A stretch of DNA of 36,699 bases from NCBI RefSeq assembly GCF_040151475.1, contig NZ_JBDKWG010000071.1, forward strand, positions 1 through 36,699, in the 5' to 3' direction. The notes under the pieces were generated by a model, which saw only the letters and a list, made by a program, of their open reading frames with translations, ran no database searches and was not told where the DNA came from. The stretch is from CAXBNB01 sp040151475. Lineage in GTDB: Bacteria > Bacteroidota > Bacteroidia > Cytophagales > Cyclobacteriaceae. Positions 1 through 6,528 of this stretch are shown one piece after another. Position 1 is the stretch's first letter; each line of letters begins with the position of its first letter. Made by a program: the position numbers and the translations under genes.

Positions 1-140
1 ATGTGTTTGAGTTTATAGAAATCTGGTACAACCGTAAAAGAAAACACTCATATCTAGGGTATAAAACCCCCGAACAATATGGGAAAATTAATTGTTCAAT
101 ATGCGCTTAACTTTTTGTCCGGTTTTTTGTTGTAAGTCCA
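1..140 (+). mobile_element. IS3-family insertion sequence, right end only
   Basis: The window opens inside an insertion sequence. The first 110 bases encode the C-terminus of an IS3-type transposase (separate entry). After its stop codon the sequence ctttttgtccggttttttg and then ttgtaagtcca, ending at the CA at 139-140, looks like the right terminal inverted repeat of the IS150/IS3 group, which usually ends ...CA. The left end and most of the transposase lie upstream of the window, so completeness and target duplication cannot be judged. The exact right boundary is an estimate. Confidence 0.7.
3..110 (+). CDS. IS3-family transposase (OrfB), C-terminal fragment
   Basis: An open frame enters from the left edge and stops with TAA at 108-110, giving 35 residues. 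It reads VFEFIEIWYNRKRKHSYLGY followed by KTPEQYG. The W-Y-N-x-x-R-x-H-S-x-L-G-Y...P segment is the standard C-terminal signature of the DDE integrase domain of IS3-family OrfB (rve/rve_3), lying just after the catalytic glutamate. The natural C-terminus appears intact. Whether the rest of the gene upstream is intact cannot be seen, so this is a partial gene cut by the window edge rather than a demonstrated pseudogene. Confidence 0.8.
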   Translation: MFEFIEIWYNRKRKHSYLGYKTPEQYGKINCSICA

Positions 141-209
141 AAACGAATATATATTCAAGGGACACGGAGACATACAACTAGTAAATTAACGTTCTACAAT
201 CTAGTAGAC

Positions 210-260
210 CGCCGTGGGCTATAAGCCCACGGTGCACCCCCGCCTGTCCGGCAAGGCAGG
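210..260. repeat. Two adjacent REP-like palindromes
   Basis: A perfect 9-bp stem, ccgtgggct (212-220) and agcccacgg (224-232), encloses a 3-base loop and is followed closely by a second, weaker hairpin, cctgtc (243-248) with ggcagg (255-260), one G-T pair. Both are more GC-rich than the surrounding sequence. Short palindromes of this kind are common as dispersed intergenic repeats in Bacteroidota. They could also act as a transcriptional barrier between the insertion sequence and the next gene, but there is no T-tract after them. Confidence 0.5.
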
Positions 261-393
261 TCTCGCACCACCAGATCCTTCCTTTCTAAGGACAGACACT
301 TCAATCTTTGTACATGCTGATATGGAAGTCAATGCACCAGAGATCAAAACAACAACTCCCAAAAGCCTCAAAACATCAATCTGGATTTATATA

Positions 394-424
394 TTGGAAT
401 TGATAACTATTATCAATTTATTTG
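394..424 (+). promoter_or_regulatory. Candidate promoter with embedded inverted repeat
   Basis: TTG at 394-396 and TTTATTTG at 417-424 are separated by 20 bases, close to the Bacteroidota -33/-7 pattern TTG-N19/20-TAnnTTTG with one mismatch in the -7 element. It lies 31 bp before the ATG at 456. Between and partly over these elements is an exact inverted repeat, aattgata (398-405) and tatcaatt (411-418), with a 5-base spacer, which could be an operator. Assigned by pattern only. Confidence 0.35.
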
Positions 425-455
425 CACCTCATTTGAATGGGTAACAAGAGACAGC

Positions 456-1217
456 ATGAATTATACTTTGAAGAGTATCCCCGAGAGAACTGCAAAACCA
501 AGAGAAACGGGTTATACAATGGTGATGGACAAAGGGTTGAGTATCCGACAAGCCGAAGATATGATCAGTACATGTGGAGATTTTGTAGATATTGTCAAAC
601 TGGGCTGGGGTACTTCCTTTGTCACTTCAAATCTTAATGAAAAACTGGATTTCTACAGGTCATGCGGAATTCCTGTCTATTTCGGAGGAACACTTTTTGA
701 AGCATTTATCGTCAGAAACCAATTTGACGATTATAGAAAAGTATTAGACAAATATCAACTTAAATATTGTGAGGTTTCCGATGGGTCTATCACCCTTGAC
801 CATAAGAAAAAGTGTGAATACATTAGCATGTTGGCTGATCAGGTAACAGTGCTTTCAGAAGTAGGGTCTAAAGACGCTGAAAAAATCATCCCTCCTTATC
901 AGTGGATAGAGTTAATGCAAAAAGAACTGGATGCAGGAGCATGGAAAGTGATCGGTGAAGCCAGGGAAAGTGGTAATGTGGGTTTGTTCAGATCATCAGG
1001 TGAAGTAAGATCAGGACTTGTACAGGAGATATTGACAAAAATACCTACGGAAAAAATAATCTGGGAAGCTCCACAAAAGGCACAACAGGTTTGGTTTATA
1101 AAACTTTTGGGCTCCAATGTCAACCTTGGAAACATCAGTCCCAATGAGGTGATACCGTTAGAAACCATTCGACTTGGATTGAGGGGAGACACATTCGATC
1201 ATTTCCTTGACCTCTGA
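456..1217 (+). CDS. Phosphosulfolactate synthase (ComA)-like protein
   Basis: A 253-residue soluble protein of the ComA/phosphosulfolactate synthase family (Pfam PF02679). In methanogens ComA adds sulfite to phosphoenolpyruvate to form (R)-phosphosulfolactate, the first step to coenzyme M. Family hallmarks visible are the early IVKLGWGTSF segment, the strand motif EVSDGSITL near residue 106, and the IGEARESGNVGLF motif near residue 164, all strands of a TIM-type barrel. Length is normal for the family. No ComB or ComC partner is nearby, and Bacteroidota do not make coenzyme M, so the in vivo product may be sulfolactate or another sulfonate; plant HSA32 is a homologue of unclear activity. The gene is followed after 55 bp by the DUF368 gene and may be cotranscribed with it. 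The ATG at 456 is chosen because the family motifs begin shortly after it. Family assignment is firm, reaction less so. Confidence 0.85.
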   Translation: MNYTLKSIPERTAKPRETGYTMVMDKGLSIRQAEDMISTCGDFVDIVKLGWGTSFVTSNLNEKLDFYRSCGIPVYFGGTLFEAFIVRNQFDDYRKVLDKYQLKYCEVSDGSITLDHKKKCEYISMLADQVTVLSEVGSKDAEKIIPPYQWIELMQKELDAGAWKVIGEARESGNVGLFRSSGEVRSGLVQEILTKIPTEKIIWEAPQKAQQVWFIKLLGSNVNLGNISPNEVIPLETIRLGLRGDTFDHFLDL

Positions 1218-1272
1218 TTAAAATTATACTTCTACCGAAAACTATATCAAACCATCTATTTATAAAATTCAA

Positions 1273-2175
1273 ATGAAAAGATATTTAGGTTGGATAATTC
1301 GGGGAGTAGCCATGGGAGCAGCCAATGTGATCCCAGGTGTGTCGGGAGGCACCATTGCTTTTATTACCGGAATCTATGAGCGCCTGATCAATGGTTTAAA
1401 GTCTTTCGACCGGGAAGCACTGATTCTTCTCTTTACCGGCAGAATAAAAGACTTTTCCAATAAAACTGACCTCAGGTTTTTACTTTCCATTTTTGCAGGC
1501 ATAGGCATAGGCATTATCGGTTTTGCCCGCATACTGGAACATGCTTTTCAAAACTACGAATCACAAACACTATCTTTTTTCTTCGGACTGATTATCGCTT
1601 CCATTATTGGTGTTGGTAAACAAATCGAAAAATACACACCTGTTGTTATTGCAGGATTGATTTTGGGAGCCGTGTTGGCTGGTAGTATAGCCTTTTTACC
1701 TCCTGCAGAAGCCAATTCCAATTTCATGTACCTCACTTTGTGTGGTATGGTTGCTATATGCAGCATGATCCTTCCCGGTTTATCCGGTTCTTACATTTTA
1801 CTTCTGATGGGCAATTATGTACTGGTATTGCAGGCAATCAATTCAGCAGATGTTTCCATACTTGCTCCGGTAGCGTTGGGATGTATCTCAGGAGTATTGG
1901 CATTTTCATGGTTACTGTCATTTTTATTTAAGCATTACAAAGATTTAACTATAAGTCTGCTCACAGGGTTTGTAGCAGGGTCACTTGCAGTGATCTGGCC
2001 CTGGAAAACAACAAAATATATACTGCTTGAAAGTGGCAAACAAAAACCGTCAGGATATAGCTGGCATTGGCCGGAAATGGATTCTGTATTTTTGTGGGCG
2101 TTGATCCTGGCTCTCATAGGTTTTTTATTGGTTTGGTCTCTGGAAAAGTTTACAAGTAAACCAGAGAAAGCCTGA
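1273..2175 (+). CDS. DUF368 family protein, probable undecaprenyl-phosphate translocase (PopT type)
   Basis: A 300-residue polytopic inner-membrane protein. The N-terminus carries the family signature, GVAMGAANVIPGVSGGTIAF followed by ITGIYERLI, and a second half-repeat appears around residues 155-180 (MILPGLSGSYILLLMGNY). About eight hydrophobic segments are visible. DUF368 proteins (PF04018) have been shown in other bacteria to recycle the lipid carrier undecaprenyl phosphate across the cytoplasmic membrane (PopT), supporting cell-wall and surface-polysaccharide synthesis. Assignment to the family is from direct motif recognition; the transport role here is inferred from those homologues. 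It sits 55 bp after the ComA-like gene and 58 bp before aroE, in the same direction, and may be part of one transcript. There is no clear promoter in the short gaps. Confidence 0.85.
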   Translation: MKRYLGWIIRGVAMGAANVIPGVSGGTIAFITGIYERLINGLKSFDREALILLFTGRIKDFSNKTDLRFLLSIFAGIGIGIIGFARILEHAFQNYESQTLSFFFGLIIASIIGVGKQIEKYTPVVIAGLILGAVLAGSIAFLPPAEANSNFMYLTLCGMVAICSMILPGLSGSYILLLMGNYVLVLQAINSADVSILAPVALGCISGVLAFSWLLSFLFKHYKDLTISLLTGFVAGSLAVIWPWKTTKYILLESGKQKPSGYSWHWPEMDSVFLWALILALIGFLLVWSLEKFTSKPEKA

Positions 2176-2233
2176 CCTTAGTCGATCTCCAAGGCTTCAT
2201 CACGCCTTTTCAATTCATAAAAAAGACATCATC

Positions 2234-2977
2234 ATGAGAAAATTCGGACTAATAGGAAAAACACTCAAGCATTCTTTTTCGGGAAAATATTTTGGAGAAA
2301 AATTCGAAAAAGAAAACATCGATGATTGTACTTATGAGCTTTTTGAGCTACCCGACATCAGTGAATTTCCCAAGCTAATTACCTCTCATAAAGGGGCACT
2401 CAAAGGACTCAATGTAACCATTCCATACAAAAAGGAAGTAATGTTCTTTTTAGATGAACTAGATTCTATTGCGGAACGTATAGGTGCGGTAAATGTGGTC
2501 AAAATAAACAGCAATGGGAGTCTAAAAGGCTTTAACTCTGACTACTATGGTTTCCGTTCTTCTCTTGAAAATTGGCTGAGCCATACCAATCTAAAAGCCC
2601 TGATTCTTGGAACTGGTGGTGCCTCCAATGCAGTAAGAACAGCTCTGGAAGACCTCAAGATTCCTTTTCAACATGTATCAAGAAATGAAGATGAGAACAG
2701 GATCACTTACAACGACATCAAACAAAATCCTCAAATCCTTAAGGATCACAAGCTGATCATCAACACTACCCCTCTGGGAACTTTCCCGGATGTTGATCAG
2801 AAACCAGACCTCCCATACTCGCAACTCACAGAAGAGCATTACTTATACGATCTGGTCTATAACCCCGAAGTGACCGCTTTTTTAGCAGAAGGAAAATCCG
2901 CCGGAGCTAAAACCAAAAACGGCAGTGACATGCTGATACTCCAGGCGGAGAAGTCCTGGGAGATTTGGAATGGGTGA
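2234..2977 (+). CDS. aroE: Shikimate dehydrogenase
   Basis: A 247-residue cytoplasmic enzyme that reduces 3-dehydroshikimate to shikimate with NADPH in chorismate synthesis. Visible family features are the shikimate-binding HSFS near residues 13-16, NVTIPYK with the catalytic lysine at 66, the GAVNVV segment near 84-89, FNSDYYGF with the catalytic aspartate at about 103, the dinucleotide-binding loop LGTGGASNAV at about 125-134, NTTPLGTFPD, and a C-terminal NGSDMLILQA that closes the active site. Length is slightly below the 270 residues typical of E. coli AroE, as usual in Bacteroidota. Start ATG at 2234 is directly followed by the expected FGLIGKTLKHSFS. It lies downstream of the DUF368 gene by 58 bp and 101 bp before uvrB. 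Confidence 0.95.
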   Translation: MRKFGLIGKTLKHSFSGKYFGEKFEKENIDDCTYELFELPDISEFPKLITSHKGALKGLNVTIPYKKEVMFFLDELDSIAERIGAVNVVKINSNGSLKGFNSDYYGFRSSLENWLSHTNLKALILGTGGASNAVRTALEDLKIPFQHVSRNEDENRITYNDIKQNPQILKDHKLIINTTPLGTFPDVDQKPDLPYSQLTEEHYLYDLVYNPEVTAFLAEGKSAGAKTKNGSDMLILQAEKSWEIWNG

Positions 2978-3078
2978 TAAAACTACAGTTCGTTGATAAT
3001 TCCAGATTTTAAGACGAGCATTACTGGCTAAATTCTGAATTAGCTTGTAGAATTGCGGTTGTACTTTATCTCTATCCA

Positions 3079-5100
3079 ATGAATTTCGAACTCCACTCCG
3101 AATACCAACCTACCGGCGACCAGCCAAAGGCCATTGAAAAGCTGGTGGAAGGAGTAAACAATAACGAAAAAGCACAAGTACTACTGGGAGTAACAGGCTC
3201 AGGAAAAACGTTCACCATTGCCAATGTGATACATGAAGTGCAAAAACCAACGCTCGTGCTATCACACAACAAAACTCTGGCGGCTCAACTTTACGGAGAG
3301 TTAAAGCAATTTTTTCCAAACAATGCAGTAGAATATTTCATTTCATATTATGACTACTACCAACCAGAGGCTTTTATGCCCACTTCCGGTCTTTATATAG
3401 AAAAAGACCTCTCCATCAATGAAGAAATAGAAAAACTCCGATTGAAGGCTACTTCTTCCCTGCTCACTGGCAGACGGGATGTCATAGTGGTGGCATCAGT
3501 GTCCTGCATTTACGGTATCGGAAATCCGGAAGAATTTGGAAAAAATGTTGTACGCATTGGTGTCGGTGATCAAATTTCCAGAAACAAACTCCTATTCGCT
3601 TTTGTTGATATACTCTACAGTAGAACGGAAGCCGATTTTAATCGTGGAAACTTCCGAGTGAAGGGAGATACGGTGGATATTTTTATCGCTTATGGTGATT
3701 TTGCCTATAGAATTATTTTTTGGGGAGATGAAATAGAATCCATCCAAACCATTGATCCTTACACCGGAAAGAAGATTTCGGATGAACAGGTCATTTCCAT
3801 TTTTCCAGCCAATTTGTTTGTAACAGGAAAAGACGTATTGCAACAAGCTATTTCTGAAATTCAGGATGACCTGGTACTTCAAATGCAATATTTCGAAGAA
3901 GAAGGCAGGCCATTGGAAGCGAAAAGGATAAAAGAACGTACAGAATTTGACCTGGAAATGATGCGGGAACTTGGATATTGTTCAGGAGTAGAAAATTATT
4001 CCAGATACTTCGACAGGAGACAAAAAGGAGACCGCCCTTTCTGCCTGATTGATTATTTCCCCAATGACTTTTTGATGGTAGTAGATGAAAGTCATGTTAC
4101 CATTCCTCAGGTGCGTGCCATGTGGGGTGGAGACAGAGCCCGCAAAGTAAATCTGGTGGACTATGGCTACAGACTGCCTTCCGCCATGGACAACCGGCCT
4201 TTGAAGTTTGAAGAGTTTGAGTCCATGTACAACCAAATGATTTACATAAGTGCTACTCCGGCAGACTATGAATTACAAAAATCTGAAGGTGTGATCGTAG
4301 AGCAGGTGATCCGGCCTACAGGTCTGCTTGATCCTGAAATTGATGTAAGGCCAAGCCTGAATCAGATAGACGATCTGATGAATGAAATAGATGATAGGGT
4401 TCAAAAAAAGGAAAGGGTGCTAATCACTACCCTTACCAAGAGAATGGCCGAGGAGCTGACCAAATACCTCGAAAATGCCGGAGTAAAGTGTAGGTACATT
4501 CACTCTGAGGTAGATACCTTGGACCGTGTTGAAATTTTACGTGAACTCAGGCTGGGAATCTTTGATGTTTTGGTAGGTGTTAATTTATTGAGAGAAGGGC
4601 TGGATCTACCGGAAGTTTCACTGGTAGCTATACTGGATGCTGACAAAGAAGGATTTCTCAGGAATGTAAGATCGCTGGTGCAAACTATAGGACGGGCTGC
4701 CCGAAATGAAAACGGGAGAGTAATTATGTATGCGGATAAAATCACAGGGTCTATGCAAACAGCAATTGATGAAACCAATAGAAGAAGGGCACTACAAATA
4801 GAATACAACGAAAAACATGGCATCACTCCTACTACAGTTATCAAATCTAAAGAGTCGATAATGGATCAAACCAAAGTTGCTGACTCTAAAAAAGATCATC
4901 AGAAATATTATATAGAAAATGAAAAACCAAATGTTGCTGCTGACCCTGTAGTGGCTTACATGGACAAAGAAGGAATAAACAAACTAATCGCAAAGACTCG
5001 GAAGAGTATGGAAAAAGCAGCAAAAGATTTAGACTTTCTGGAAGCAGCCAGGCTCAGAGATGAAATGTTTGAATTGCAAAAATTAATGGATACCAAGTAA
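3079..5100 (+). CDS. uvrB: Excinuclease ABC subunit B
   Basis: A 673-residue DNA repair helicase-like protein that receives damaged DNA from UvrA, verifies the lesion and loads UvrC for incision. Walker A GVTGSGKT is at 37-44, the damage-probing beta-hairpin segment around YYDYYQPEAFMP at 90-101, Walker B VDESH at 335-339, and the helicase C-terminal motifs VGVNLLREGLDLPEVSLVA and QTIGRAARN follow near 500-540. A UVR domain for contact with UvrC closes the protein (about 634-668, EAARLRDEM core). Full length and intact. The start at 3079 gives the normal N-terminus ahead of the GDQPKAI nucleotide-binding motif. The 101-bp gap before it holds no clear promoter, so read-through from aroE is possible. 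Confidence 0.98.
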   Translation: MNFELHSEYQPTGDQPKAIEKLVEGVNNNEKAQVLLGVTGSGKTFTIANVIHEVQKPTLVLSHNKTLAAQLYGELKQFFPNNAVEYFISYYDYYQPEAFMPTSGLYIEKDLSINEEIEKLRLKATSSLLTGRRDVIVVASVSCIYGIGNPEEFGKNVVRIGVGDQISRNKLLFAFVDILYSRTEADFNRGNFRVKGDTVDIFIAYGDFAYRIIFWGDEIESIQTIDPYTGKKISDEQVISIFPANLFVTGKDVLQQAISEIQDDLVLQMQYFEEEGRPLEAKRIKERTEFDLEMMRELGYCSGVENYSRYFDRRQKGDRPFCLIDYFPNDFLMVVDESHVTIPQVRAMWGGDRARKVNLVDYGYRLPSAMDNRPLKFEEFESMYNQMIYISATPADYELQKSEGVIVEQVIRPTGLLDPEIDVRPSLNQIDDLMNEIDDRVQKKERVLITTLTKRMAEELTKYLENAGVKCRYIHSEVDTLDRVEILRELRLGIFDVLVGVNLLREGLDLPEVSLVAILDADKEGFLRNVRSLVQTIGRAARNENGRVIMYADKITGSMQTAIDETNRRRALQIEYNEKHGITPTTVIKSKESIMDQTKVADSKKDHQKYYIENEKPNVAADPVVAYMDKEGINKLIAKTRKSMEKAAKDLDFLEAARLRDEMFELQKLMDTK

Positions 5101-5171
5101 CCAGGTTTTTGCAATAAGTTGATAAAGAGAGGTTTCCACTCATACATAAACCATCATAGCTCCAAAATAAA

Positions 5172-5202
5172 TTGCTTTTCTCGCTATTAATAGCTAAATT
5201 TT
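5172..5202 (+). promoter_or_regulatory. Candidate promoter for the DoxX gene
   Basis: TTG at 5172-5174 and TAAATTTT at 5195-5202 are 20 bases apart, matching the Bacteroidota TTG-N19/20-TAnnTTTG pattern except for the last base of the -7 element. It ends 21 bp before the ATG at 5224, in a 123-bp gap after uvrB. Pattern-based only. Confidence 0.4.
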
Positions 5203-5223
5203 AAGGAACTATTCTCTAAAATC

Positions 5224-5670
5224 ATGGATATTATAAAAAGTATTGATGCGTGGCTGGATGCAAAAAAAGCCCCTGTGTGGATGGACATTGTTAGAATCAT
5301 CCTCGGTTTATTCATTGTCTATAAAGGCTATGAGTTCACCAGCAATTTCGACATGTTTACTCAAGATGTAGGATCTGTTGGCATGGCATTTATGGCAGCA
5401 CACCTTTCCCATTATATTATTTTCGTACATCTGGTTGGCGGTATTTTACTTGCGCTGGGTACTTTCACCAGATCTATGTGCATATTAAATTTACCCATAT
5501 TAGTAGGTGCGGTTATCTTCAATTACAGTCACTTCAATACAGTAGAGAAAATGGGGCTTCCAGTTGCAATTATTGTTTTGATAATGTTAGTCCTTATCAT
5601 GATCTATGGTGCCGGAAAATATTCTTTAAACGCCATCAAAAAGAACAGAACTAAAAACCAAGCAGCTTAA
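5224..5670 (+). CDS. DoxX-family membrane protein
   Basis: A 148-residue membrane protein with four hydrophobic segments (about 20-38, 62-82, 86-100, 113-130) and a lysine-rich cytoplasmic tail. The arrangement MDIVRIILGLFIVYKGYEF, then a glycine-bearing second helix HLVGGILLALGTFTR, is typical of the DoxX/DoxD-like superfamily, small quinone-linked or redox-associated membrane proteins whose roles vary. The specific function here is unknown. The gene has its own promoter candidate and its last 20 bases overlap the 3' end of the convergent LysE-family gene. Alternative names for such proteins include SURF4-like or DoxX-like. Confidence 0.75.
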   Translation: MDIIKSIDAWLDAKKAPVWMDIVRIILGLFIVYKGYEFTSNFDMFTQDVGSVGMAFMAAHLSHYIIFVHLVGGILLALGTFTRSMCILNLPILVGAVIFNYSHFNTVEKMGLPVAIIVLIMLVLIMIYGAGKYSLNAIKKNRTKNQAA

Positions 5671-6316
5671 CCTCGATAAAATACTTCACCAAAAACCTGC
5701 CTCCCAGCCCTATGAGCATCACTCCTATGACTATGTTCAAATATTTCAACAATTTGGAAGTAAAAAATGGTTTGAGCTTTTGTGCATAAAAACCCTTGAG
5801 AAGATCAGTAACCAAAATAGTCATCAGAATTCCTACAAAATAGAGTACCTGATCAGATTGATAAGAGAATTTAGCAATAGATAGTTGAGTAATTCCTGCC
5901 CAAAATGCCCATACGATTGGGTTTAAGGCATTCATAACTACTCCTTTAAGATAAAGATGAGCATTGTCCAGTTTCTTCTTATTTCTTTGTTCTTTCTCAG
6001 AAAGATCAGGCTGATCATTTAAACCCAACTCTTTTGGTTTCTTATTCAATGAAAAGATGAAGGTCGAACCATAAAGTACCATTGCAGCCCCTGCCAGAAG
6101 AGACAGTAAAGTTTCACCCATACCAAAATCCAGTTTATTGAACCCTACCCATGAGGCAAATACTATAAACCAGTCAACTGTGGATACTCCTGCCAAAAAG
6201 AAAACAGCCTTAGCAAACCCTCTGTCAACCGAAATCCGAATCAACGTGAGAAATACAGGCCCGGTAGCAGTGGCCATTCCCAAACCAGTAAGCAAACCAA
6301 ACAGAATAGCTTCCAT
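5651..6316 (-). CDS. LysE-family translocator (small-molecule exporter)
   Basis: A 221-residue inner-membrane protein with about six hydrophobic segments. The N-terminal GLLTGLGMATATGPVFLTLI and the mid-protein NALNPIVWAFWAGI are the two characteristic proline-containing repeats of the LysE/RhtB superfamily, which export amino acids or similar metabolites. Between them is a charged cytoplasmic loop (about 90-118, many K, E and D). The substrate cannot be told from sequence. Start ATG at 6316 gives a good hydrophobic N-terminus. It converges with the DoxX gene with a 20-bp overlap of coding ends and is followed upstream (6317-6471) by about 155 bp of AT-rich sequence. Confidence 0.85.
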   Translation of the reverse strand: MEAILFGLLTGLGMATATGPVFLTLIRISVDRGFAKAVFFLAGVSTVDWFIVFASWVGFNKLDFGMGETLLSLLAGAAMVLYGSTFIFSLNKKPKELGLNDQPDLSEKEQRNKKKLDNAHLYLKGVVMNALNPIVWAFWAGITQLSIAKFSYQSDQVLYFVGILMTILVTDLLKGFYAQKLKPFFTSKLLKYLNIVIGVMLIGLGGRFLVKYFIEVKLLGF

Positions 6317-6471
6317 TAGGTTGAAAAAAAACTAAAACATGAAAGAATTACTGCTGAAGTAAGTTGCATCTATTAAGTAAATGGGAAAATGATTGAGTAA
6401 TGATAAAATGAATTCCCAACTCGCACAACATTACAACAGAGAATCTCATTTCTATTTTCTACATAAAAATC

Positions 6472-6511
6472 AAAAAGAGCCATGAAATACTAAGATTCCA
6501 TGGCTCTTTTT
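6472..6511 (-). terminator. Rho-independent terminator after the GH20 gene
   Basis: A perfect 13-bp stem, aaaaagagccatg (6472-6484) and catggctcttttt (6499-6511), with a 14-base loop. On the - strand it lies 18 bp after the GH20 stop codon and ends in a run of T, as expected of an intrinsic terminator. Because it is symmetrical it could also stop + strand transcription. Confidence 0.85.
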
Positions 6512-6528
6512 CAACAAACTTCTTTTAA

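Larger units (their letters stand above)
141..455. other. Gene-free stretch between the IS end and the first housekeeping gene
   Basis: I see no convincing gene here. A short frame at 214-444 has no recognisable features and starts on GTG within a palindrome. The stretch holds two palindromes near 210-260 and a promoter candidate with an embedded inverted repeat near 394-424, described separately. Confidence 0.6.

Noticed and set aside
214..444. 76-codon frame on the + strand after the insertion sequence
   Set aside because: It starts on GTG inside a palindrome, has no recognisable motif and covers repeat sequence; composition does not look like a protein.
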